From Xestospongia muta (taxonomy: Eukaryota; Porifera; Demospongiae; Haplosclerida; Petrosiidae): a DNA stretch of 64,000 nucleotides. The notes beneath the pieces were generated by a model. The model made no database searches. It saw nothing but the letters and a program-made list of their open reading frames with translations, and had not been told where the DNA came from. A program made the position numbers and the translations under genes. The stretch covers positions 6,272,118 to 6,336,117 of the forward strand of contig OY848917.1 in assembly GCA_963693285.1 (NCBI GenBank), written 5' to 3'. Each line of letters opens with the position of its first letter. Position 1 is the stretch's first letter. Shown in pieces: positions 47,170 to 56,790 of the stretch.

Positions 47170-49804
47170 TCAATCAACTTCCAGTAGTAACTTTGGAGAT
47201 ACAGTACCATTTATAACATGTAGGAGCTTTCCTTGATGCTCAACAGAAACTCCAATAGATCTGAGATCTTCTCTTGTCATTTTTGCCAGTTTCTGGCCAT
47301 CAATATTCTTAGTATGAAATATTGACTGATACTGTTGAAGTTTGAGACCTCTTAACATCCTTATGACCTATCAAAATGACAAAAGAAGCTTTAATATTTT
47401 AAAGTGATAAATTTTGACCTGCTTTACATATTATATATAGTATATGCATAAATACATATCACAGTTGCATGTATTAACAATTGTTTTATATTGTTATAAC
47501 AGGATCGTGTGATAACTCTTCTATCATTGGATCCTGTTAAACATATTGTGTAATTACTCAGAAATTCATTCTCACTTGTCCAAGTTTAAGTGTTTCCAAG
47601 GTAGCTTTGTTTTCAGACATTAAATCTGCAGTCATAGCCTGTGTCTTCTTAACAGAAACAGATTGTGGTTTGGGAGGGAGTTGGGAAGGTCGTTCCTTTA
47701 AGCGATTAAGCTCTGTTTGTAAATCATTACAAAGTTGTTGTAACTTGGTCTGATTGTTTGTGAGATCAGATATCTGCTTTTTCAGTTCTGAAACAAACAT
47801 GTAATTGTAATCTTAATCTGCATGGTTATGCTTACAATGAATGTCCTTTGCTAAATTATAATTATTATATAGTATTGTTTAGAAGTGACAGGCACAGTAG
47901 TCTATATATCAAGTATGTATGATTGACTACAAACACACATGCATAATATAAATGTTACCTTCAATTTGTTGAGAAAATGATGAATCCATTCTCTGTATAT
48001 CGAGTTCTGTGGCTAAAATTCTCTCATTGAGTTGATCTGATGCATTCATTTTAGATTTATTATTGGACTGTCTTTTGTCCTTTTGATTGGTATATCCTGG
48101 GTTTGCTTGATAAGGATGTGTAGATTTTTTGATACTATATCGTGGTGGCTGTTGTATCTCAACACCAATGTTTTTCCGACTTTGGTGACAAGCTGCTAAT
48201 GCTTCAGCTGCAAGTGGATCAGACGGCATTGTGACTATGTTTGGAATGGTTTGAAGTCTTGTTATGTCTATGGTACTAAACAAATGATCTGTCTCCTCAT
48301 ACAATCGGGCTACTTCTTCTTCCTTTGGAGTCACCAACTGTACACCAATATCCAAATCAATGGGGATTTCAATCAAAGGAGATGACTCCATTGTTGTTGA
48401 GATACGGGAATCGAGTTGTGTTGCTATAAGGGATGTTTCAATACTACATCCTGTTAATTTCACACGCCGTGTAGACACATCTTGAGGAAAATCAGGGTTG
48501 CTGGCTGTATTGATGAACATGGCAAATGTCTGTGGTAATGAAAAGTGCTGTACAACATCAGGCAAGTACAAGCGAAGTCCAAAAGGACATGTAGTGAAAA
48601 ACCCAGCACAACTATAACTTAAGGACTTTTGCTTTCCAGTAAAACAATCAATACATTTGAGGCTATGTTTAAATCGACCTTTACTTTCTTGCAATGCTAA
48701 CACATCACCATTAGTCACCGAGCGATAGCCTGTCTTGTCTTTGCCCCAATCTACAGTAGCCTTGACAGCTAATGGAACAGGATTAGCTTTCATGACATCG
48801 GCTATAGTTTTAAATTCATACCCAGTGAAGGCGGCATCAATGTTGCCATGAGGAGCATAAAAAACTCCAAACTCAACGGAAGAGTTTAATGGTATAGTGT
48901 AGTGTCCAAATGATGCATCAGTAGCTCCAACAACCTTTGTATACTTCACAAAATGAATATTGAAATATTCTCCCTCAGAAATACTCCATTTGTCTGATGT
49001 GCCATAAAATCCTCGTGATACTCGGACACGAACAGGAAAGTCATCTTTATGTTTGTTTACAAATTCACCCAGAGTCATTTCATCAGATGAAGCAAAGAAC
49101 TCTTCGGAAGGTGGTCCAGTATTGGATGAATCTTGTATCGGTGGTAGAGGTAACAATGATGTTAGAATTGTGTTATTTACATCTACAGTTGGCAAAGATG
49201 AAGATGAGGGTATACCATTTTGTGCACTGAGTGATGAATAAGGAGGTGAAAATGAGGATTGAATATGTCTTGGTGGAGGTGGTGATGATTTTACTTGACT
49301 TACTACTCCATTTAAGTCAGGTAATTCCTCATAATGTATACTCTCAGTCTGTTGGACTGGTAAGGAATGAGCCATGCACCTTGGTGGAGCATATTCAGGT
49401 TGATACTGCCTATTACAATTTGAGAAAGAGAAAGGGATGCTTTCTTGTTGTATTAGCATGCCATATCCTTGTTTCCCAGAAACCTTGATGGGCCTTGAGG
49501 GGATAGCCTTTTGAAATCCTGTTGCATTGAATGATGTAATTTGATCGAAAGTTTCCTTCTGATGGCTTCTCTTTTTCTGTGGCTTCTTTTTCATTTCATC
49601 ACTTGATTCATTCCTGACGTTATAATACTGACTCTGCTTTGAATACCATTTTCCTTTTGCATCTTCACTCTTCATGTCAATATAGCTATCATCTGAATCT
49701 GACCCACCATTTCCATCAACACTGGTAACAATGTCGTCATAAAACATTTCTCTGAAATCAGCTTTGACATGTATTTGGGGAATGTCATACTTGGCCATAG
49801 TCAT
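47170..49804 (-). CDS. Gene J: CABIT-SAM adaptor protein, 3 coding exons, 751 aa, duplicate of K
   Basis: Coding exons on the minus strand are 49804-47959, 47787-47576 and 47367-47170 (phases 1 and 0). The ATG lies five bases after an acceptor (TTACTAG|AACCG), so a 5' exon is expected. The N-terminal 240 residues have pTyr-type sites (SYIDMK, QYYNV, IHYEELPDL) and proline runs (SSPPPPRH). CABIT is about 243-525, with Cys384 (LKCID) and CAGFFTTCP. The middle exon has a coiled coil (LKKQISDLTNNQTKLQQL) and QLPPKPQS. SAM is VIRMLRGLKLQQYQSIF to HVINGTVSPKLLLEVD. All exons, lengths and splice sites equal those of K. The upstream DNA about 160 bp from the start changes into the second duplication unit, so the 5' exon and promoter that K keeps at about 56,606 are not nearby. 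Confidence 0.88.
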
Positions 49805-50654
49805 CGGTTCTAGTAACAGAAAATAGTTTGGAGTAAGACTTTCAACGATTATATTTATACATGGTTACATGTAGTGTTGTTAGATAGCATTTTATATTAT
49901 TTTATATTAGATAATATAGTGTAGTGTAAGTATACATTTATCTATGATTTAACACACACAATTACAAATACAAACAACTATGTAGTTCATGTTTGTTCAG
50001 TATTATATAGTTACATTGCATGCACTATATACACGTAATGTGATGATATGTATAGATATTGGACCTGTACATACATTTCCTTGTTCTCAAGATAAACAAT
50101 GCATACATTCATTGTTTAGTTAAGCTTGTTCACTTAATATCAAATTAATGTAGACTAAACAATATAGTATTATATTTCATATATAAGGGTCTTACCCATT
50201 CTATTATATTATATTTGTATTATATTTGGGTCTGACCCAACAAATAGGGGATTCCAAAGTGAGCCATTTCAATTTGGGAGATATATCTCAGGTTTATTAT
50301 TTTGTTTCAGAGAGGAAATATATAATTTAGCTGACAGAATCTAGAATACAAGTAGACCAATAGGTTTCATTGTAAATAATGTACATACAAGGTTTACTCC
50401 TTTCTTTTGGATTAACGAATACATCATATCAAACTATTGAACAAGTTACATTTTATTGAAGTATCCATTGAAGAATGACTGGTGATAATCAATTAGATAC
50501 AATGTACATATTATAATTCAAGCCTAGAATTAGTTGATTACCTTACATCATTCGCCTAATGTAACTAACCACTTAACAATCTGTGGAAATGAAGAGCTCA
50601 ATTCTCTCTCTTCAAATGTGCATTCATGTACATGTTCATGTAGTATATTGCTAA

Positions 50655-51388
50655 TACATTATACTTATTGACTACCATATGTGTCGTAAATTCTATTTAC
50701 TTAAAAAATGACGGAAGTAAGGTTTTAGTTGACATAACATAGTTCGTAGTTCCCCGACCAAGCGCCCAATCCCATATTTTTGTCCAGGAAAATGTCAATC
50801 CTCATGCAAGCGCCCACCCCCATCCCACCCTCTTAGATTTTTGATTATTGTTGTTATTGTCACGTGTTGAGAAAGAGAAATAAGTTAGGCTAGCAATTTT
50901 CTAAGTTTAGACATTATAGTTTCGTTGTCTTTTGTTCTGTTTGGAATTGAAAAGGTCAGCTCACAAGGTACTTCTAAACCACCTTGCTCAATGAAGGATC
51001 TTCTTTTGTCGTTGACTGTACAATGGAGCCCCCTATCAGCTCATCTCAGAGCCGCAAAGGAATAAAATTATTAAAGTTCTATTCCGTTTCGTTTAAAGTT
51101 GAAGCTGTCGAGGCTCTGAGAACTCACCCGGAGCGGGAATGTATCTGCTATAGCAAAGAAGTATGGTGTAGCATATTTAATTAATTATTAATTAGTGGGC
51201 ACTTATTAGAAGCCGTTTAAGCCCCCACCCTTTCCAAATGAACTTGTAAGCGCCCGTGGGCGCTTACTCGGGGAACTGCGGTTTATTACATGTACATTAT
51301 ACTTATTGACTACTATATTTGTCATAAATTCTATTTACTTAAGTATTAATATAAATGACAGAAGTAAGGTTTCAGTTGACATAACATA
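50655..51388. repeat. Direct repeat of about 90-95 bp flanking the unit 2 transposon
   Basis: The stretch 50,655-50,741 (ACATTATACTTATTGAC to GACATAACATA) is repeated at 51,293-51,388, one copy on each side of the element at 50,744-51,281. Unit 1 has only one copy of this stretch (about 45,605-45,700). The right-hand copy is the more like unit 1. The duplication arose in unit 2 only, probably together with the insertion or with later repair. Confidence 0.75.
50744..51281. mobile_element. Pogo-like non-autonomous DNA transposon (copy 2)
   Basis: 538 bp with inverted ends (CGTAGTTCCCCGACCAAGC; right end GCTTACTCGGGGAACTGCGG), clearly related to 44,860-45,457 over both flanking thirds. The plus strand contains the start of a coding region at 51,022 (MEPPISSSQSRKG, then YSVSFKVEAVEALRTHP), a helix-turn-helix N-terminus of the type in pogo/Tigger transposases. 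It ends after about 50 codons, so this is an internally deleted derivative. The flanking TA is not clear. The insertion is surrounded by a direct repeat. Confidence 0.8.
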
Positions 51389-51800
51389 TTCTATATTATC
51401 TTTATGTTTACATTGGAACTATGTGATGGTTACTTGATATGGCATCTGTCTATTATGTTAGTATAATGATTAGTTTCAACATGATCAGGAAATGATAGTT
51501 CTAATATGTACAGGAAACAGTAGGCTTTTATTATTTCATATAACTTTGTCTCAAATATAATTATGTTAGTTCTTTAGGTAGTTTTAACATTCTCACATAT
51601 TATAATACAAAATTTTCCATTAAGAAAAAATATTTAGCTAACCTCCTTGTAATTGGAATTAGAATTTGTTTGCTACACTTCACACAACTTATAAGTGATA
51701 TACTGTACATGTACTGCATTGAAATGTAGATTCCAATCTTTCTTTGTCTTTGACACATGAGTAGGTAAACAATTATGTCAATGTATATTGATTAAAGCAG

Positions 51801-51831
51801 TGTGTGTGTGTGTGTGTGTGTGTGCGTGTGC

Positions 51832-51898
<67 letters not shown>

Positions 51899-51925
51899 AG
51901 GGAGGGAGACAGAGAGAAAGAGGGT
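51801..51925. repeat. Expanded (TG)n(GA)n microsatellite in unit 2
   Basis: TG run followed by about 30 GA repeats and GGGA units. It corresponds to 46,111-46,200 in unit 1 and is clearly longer, so it has expanded or contracted since the duplication. Confidence 0.95.
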
Positions 51926-51984
51926 AAAAAGCAATCATGTATAGTTAATGTCAATTATGACAATATTTTTTATCTCCACAACAG

Positions 51985-52532
51985 GTGGTGGTCTCTGATC
52001 TTCAAAAGTTCTTTCAAACAATAGAACAGCAATTATAAAATATTAATTATGTTGAGATGTTACCACCTCACAACACAGATATCATCAATATGTCTTGTGA
52101 TGATGTAAGTAAAGAAATTATTAGAACATACATAGCACAATTAAAGCAAGTTAGTGTTGTATGTAGAAAGTGTTTTAAAGTTCTGAGTCAAGTAGTTTTC
52201 ATTAATATTGGTAGGAATATAATATACAAAGTCAGAAAATGTAACTAAACTACTATAAGAAAATATATCATTAAGTTTAGTTCTAAGCTAACACATCTCT
52301 CTCTCACCACACTCACACACATACACATTAGGTACAAGCTATGTTAGATAAACTAAATTTGAGCACGTACAAGGAGAACTTTCAAAGAGAAGGGGTCAAT
52401 GGTCGCTTGCTAGTAGAACTTAGTGAAGAAGATCTGGAAAGAGATTTAGGTGTGACCTCTAGACTTCATCGTAAGAAACTAATAATGGTGGTGCAAGGCA
52501 AACAAACATACCATAAAACTTTTGGTTGATTC
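51985..52532 (+). pseudogene. Orphan 3' fragment of gene I (exons 3 and 4), decayed
   Basis: Corresponds to 46,278-46,820 of gene I. The exon 3 acceptor is altered (TTTTATCTCC instead of TTTTTTAGCTC). The exon-3-like part carries a TAA where I has TCA (about 52,036-52,038) and a one-base change of frame near its start. The SAM exon (52,332-52,529) is still open, but an extra base near its end replaces the QKLLVDS ending by HKTFG. No CABIT exon precedes it, because the duplication started inside intron 2 of I. It therefore should not make an I-type protein. Confidence 0.85.
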
Positions 52533-52895
52533 TTAACTCTTTTGTTACACTTCATTATAACAATGTCATTATCTTTTTAGTTGTGTCATCACAAACGCAT
52601 TAAAGTCCATATCATTATATTGTGATTTTTATCTTTGTAATCTGTGAGTGCTTTATATCAGTAATAATTTCATTTGTATTGTGTATTGACTTTTATGGTT
52701 CAATATCATTATTATTTATAACAAAATTTAACTGAACTCACAAATATGTTTATACTGTTTCTCAATTATTGTAGTTTAATATACTATAGTGTTATTATTA
52801 TTAAAAGACTATTTCAAACATTTCATTAAAAGCATTGTGCAAATACATGTGTAAATACTAATTGAATAAAAAAAATATTTCCACGAACACACCCT
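52533..52895. other. Spacer between the gene I fragment and gene K
   Basis: Unit 2 equivalent of 46,821-47,169, with small indels (an added A-rich run at about 52,867). No features seen. Confidence 0.6.
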
Positions 52896-55518
52896 TCAAT
52901 CAACTTCCAGTAGTAACTTTGGAGATACAGTACCATTTATAACATGTAGGAGCTTTCCTTGATGCTCAAGAGAAACTCCAATAGATCTGAGATCTTCTCT
53001 TGTCATTTTTGCCAGTTTTTGGCCATCAATATTCTTAGTATGAAATATTGACTGATACTGTTGAAGTTTGAGACCTTTTAACATCCTTATGACCTATCAA
53101 AATGACAAAAGAAGCTTTAATATTGAAAGTGATAAGTTTTGACCTGCTTTACATATTATATATATAATATATGCATAAATACATATCACAGTTGAATGTA
53201 TTAACAATTGTTTTATATTGTTATAACAGGATCATGTGATAACTCTTCTATCATGTGATCCTGTTAAACACATTGTGTAATTACTCAGAAATTCATTCTT
53301 ACTTGTCCAAGTTTAAGTGATTCCAAGGTAGCTTTGTTTTCAGACATTAAATCTGCAGTCACAGCCTGTGTCTTCTTAACAGAAACAGATTGTGGTTTGG
53401 GAGGTAGTTGGGAAGGACGTTCCTTTAAGTGATTAAGCTCTGTTTGTAAATCATTACAAAGTTGTTGTAACTTGGTCTGATTGTTTGTGAGATCAGATAT
53501 CTGCTTTTTCAGTTCTGTAACAAACATGTAATTGTAATCTTAATCTGCATGGTTATGTCCTTAGCTTAATTATAATTATTATATAATATTGTTTAGAAGT
53601 GACAGGCACAGTAGTCTATATATCAAGTATGTATGATTGACTACAAACACACATGCATAATATAAATGTTACCTTCAATTTGTTGAGAAAATGATGAATC
53701 CATTCTCTGTATATCGAGTTCTGCGGCTGAAATTCTCTCATCAAATTGATCTGATGCATTCCTTTTAGATTTATTATTGGATTGTCTCTTATCGTTTTGA
53801 TTGGTATATCCTGGGTTTGGTTGATAAGGATGTGTAGACTTTTTGATACTATATCGTGGTGGCTGTTGTATCTCAACACCAATGTTTTTCCGACTTTGGT
53901 GACAAGCTGCTAATGCTTCAGCTGCAAGTGGATCAGACGGCATTGTGACTATGTTTGGAATGGTTTGAAGTCTTGTTATGTCTATGGTACTAAACAAATG
54001 ACCTGTCTCCTCATACAATCGGGCTACTTCTTCTTCCTTTGGAGTTACCAACTGGACACCAATATCCAAATCAATGGGGATTTCAATCAAAGGAGATGAC
54101 TCCATTGTTGTTGAGATACGGGAATCGAGTTGTGTTGCTATAAGGGATGTTTCAATACTACATCCTGTTAATTTCACACGGCGTGTAGACACATCTTGAG
54201 GAAGATCAGGGTTGTTGGCTGTATTGATGAACATGGCAAATGTCTGTGGTAATGAAAAGTGCTGTACAACTTCAGGCAAGTACAAGCGAAGTCCAAAAGG
54301 ACATGTAGTGAAAAACCCAGCACAACTATAACTTAAGGACTTTTGCTTTCCAGTAAAACAATCAATACATTTGAGGCTATGTTTAAATCGACCTTTACTT
54401 TCTTGCAATGCTAACACATCACCATTAGTCACCGAGCGATAGCCTGTCTTGTCTTTGCCCCAATCTACAGTAGCCTTGACAGCTAGTGGAACAGGATTAG
54501 CTTTCATGACATCGGCTATAGTTTTAAATTCATACCCAGTGAAGGCTGCATCAATGTTGCCATGAGGAGCATAAAAAACTCCAAACTCAACGGAAGAGTT
54601 TAATGGTATAGTGTAGTGTCCAAATGATGCATCAGTAGCTCCAACAACCTTTGTATACTTTACAAAATGAATATTGAAATATTCTCCCTCAGAAATACTC
54701 CATTTGTCTGATGTGCCATAAAATCCTCGTGATACTCGGACACGAACAGGAAAGTCATCTTTATGTTTGTTTACAAATTCACCCAGAGTCATTTCATCAG
54801 ATGAAGCAAAGAACTCTTCGGAAGGTGGTCTAGTATTGGATGAATCTTGTATTGGTGGTAGAGGTAATGATGATGTTAGAGCTGTATTATTTACATCCAT
54901 AGCTGGCAAAGATGAAGATAAGGGTAGACTATTTTGTGCGCTGAGTGATGAATAAGGAGGTGAAAATGGGGATCGAATATGTCTTGGCGGATGGGGTGGT
55001 GATTTTACTTGATGTACTGCTCCATTTAAGTCAGCTAATTCCTCATAATGTCTACTCTCAGTCTGTTCGACTGGTAAGGAAGGACCCATGCTCCTTGGTG
55101 GAGCATATTCAGGTTGATACTGCCTCTTACAATTTGAAAAAGAGGAAGGGGTGCTTTCTTGTTGTATAAGCATGCCATATCCTTGTTTCCCAGGAACCTT
55201 GATGGGCCTTGGGGGGATAGCCTTGGGAAAACCTGTTGCATTGAATGATGTAATTTGATCGAAAGTTTCCTTCTGATGGCTTCTCTTTTTCTGTGGCTTC
55301 TTTTTTATTTTGACACTTGATTCATTGTTCGTGTTATAATACTGACTCTCCTTTGAATACCATTTTCCTTTTGCATCTTCATCTTTCATGTCAATATAGC
55401 TATCATCTGAATCTGACCCACCATTTCCATCAACTCTGGTAGCAATGTCATCATAAAACATTTCTCTGAAATCAGCTTTGACATGTATTTGGGGAATGTC
55501 ATATTTGGCCATAGTCAT
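52896..55518 (-). CDS. Gene K: CABIT-SAM adaptor protein, 3 coding exons, 751 aa
   Basis: Coding exons on the minus strand are 55518-53673, 53514-53303 and 53093-52896, identical in length and phase to those of J. CABIT is about 243-525, nearly invariant between J and K (core LKCID, CAGFFTTCP). Most amino-acid differences fall in the proline-rich N-terminus (about residues 25-235; for example SPPHPPRH for SPPPPRH) and near the end of the first exon. The coiled-coil exon and SAM exon (VIRMLKGLKLQQYQSIF) differ by only a few residues. The ATG follows an acceptor (TTACTAG|AACCG). A matching non-coding exon lies at about 56,606-56,690. K is therefore likely the copy with the original promoter, arranged divergently with gene L. 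Confidence 0.9.
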
Positions 55519-56790
55519 CGGTTCTAGTAACAGAAAATAGTTTTGAGTAAGACTTTCAATGATTACATTTATACATGGTTACATGTAGTGTTGTTGGATA
55601 ACATTTTATATTAGATAATATAGTGTAGTGTAAGTATACATTTATCCAAGATTAAACACACACAATTAGATAGGCTTGACGATATATTTATGTAACATAA
55701 ACAGAATTTATAATGATGAGTTAAGATAAATATAATAAAACATCCCACAATGGAATATTGATTATTTGTGGTAAACACGGTGTTTTGACATAGTTTTATT
55801 CAAATGTTGATCAATTGATCTGGTTTTAGGGAATGAGGACAGTGATATCAACAATAACAACAAATGCTCTTTGAATTATAGTCAAATTTGTTTCTCTACT
55901 GTTGTTGACATATTCAGCTGTTATTGATTATCTGCCATAAAGAGGTATATTACAAAGTTACTGTTATCTTTAATTTCCTATTTCACTGTTATCCTTAATT
56001 TCCTATTTCAATATTTGTTGCATCATTTAGACTTAGTAGCAGTATCCTATACTTTCACTGTGAGTCATATAGGTATAGTAAACTTTGGCAGTACTGTTGA
56101 ACAAACTATGCATGCTTGTTTCCTTGTTAGTCAACATTGTTACAGTTGCAATTGCACTTAGGAAATGCTATTTTTGAAGGCCAAAGTACACAAGGTAAAG
56201 TAGTGTATATTAAAGACACACATTACATTTAATTAAGATTTAACACTCTATACACTATGTATACGTTAACATTAATTTGACCCTCGCTTAATGAACAGGC
56301 TCATAATTCACTATATAAAAATGCTATATTGAGGAACATTACAAGCAATTAAGGATTGTTACAAGACAGAGAAACATGTAGCACATTTATTATTCTGTCA
56401 TTCTTCACTTTCTGTGTTTCAACAATGAATAATTATTATAAATGTAAATTTTACTATATAGCTTTGATATACGTGCTAACACGATTTTTATGACATATAC
56501 ATTTATCATTAAACATAAGAAGACCACACAATAACACTCTCAATTTATATACCTCACCACATCCAATAAAAGCATACTTGATACTTAGATATATATAACG
56601 CTCACCTTTTGAGGTTCCCTTCCGAGGACGAACGGATTATTTTTAATTCTAACTTTATATTGCCTAAAAGTGTGTTTATATATGCTACCTAAACCCAGCC
56701 CAACGTATGTGTAACGGACTTCCGGATAATACTTCCACTTATAATACTCGTATCATGTTCATTTTGAGTTATCGTGTCATTTAAGCAGTT
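55519..56790. promoter_or_regulatory. Divergent promoter region of K and L, with a probable K 5' exon ending at 56,606
   Basis: On the minus strand a GC-richer segment (about 56,690 down to 56,606) ends in CCTCAAAAG|GTGAGCG, a good splice donor. Joined to the acceptor at 55,524 it would be the non-coding first exon of gene K with an intron of about 1.08 kb. Gene L starts at 56,791 on the other strand, so the two starts share about 100-180 bp. The intron contains a short tandem copy (ACTGTTATCYTTAATTTCC, about 55,961-56,010) and nothing else recognised. Confidence 0.5.

Larger units (their letters stand above)
44317..49964. repeat. Tandem segmental duplication, unit 1 (5.65 kb)
   Basis: This unit and 49,965-55,668 align along their whole length in direct orientation. 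It covers part of gene I intron 2, I exons 3 and 4, and all of gene J plus about 160 bp upstream of its start codon. At the junction, sequence matching the right end of unit 2 (CACACACAATTA) passes straight into sequence matching the left end of unit 1 (CAAATACAxACAACTATGTAG). Differences between units include transposon insertions, microsatellite length and scattered substitutions. Confidence 0.93.
49965..55668. repeat. Tandem segmental duplication, unit 2 (5.70 kb)
   Basis: Direct copy of 44,317-49,964. It holds an orphan, decayed copy of gene I exons 3 and 4 and the complete coding region of gene K. It has its own transposon (50,744-51,281) at a site different from that in unit 1, and an expanded GA microsatellite. 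Confidence 0.93.

Noticed and set aside
52057..52529. A second working copy of gene I
   Set aside because: No CABIT exon, lost acceptor, internal stop and altered SAM ending. It is an orphan of the segmental duplication.
53616..53882. Minus-strand 88-codon ORF overlapping gene K
   Set aside because: Shadow frame of the end of K exon 1. The K frame has domain similarity and correct splice sites.
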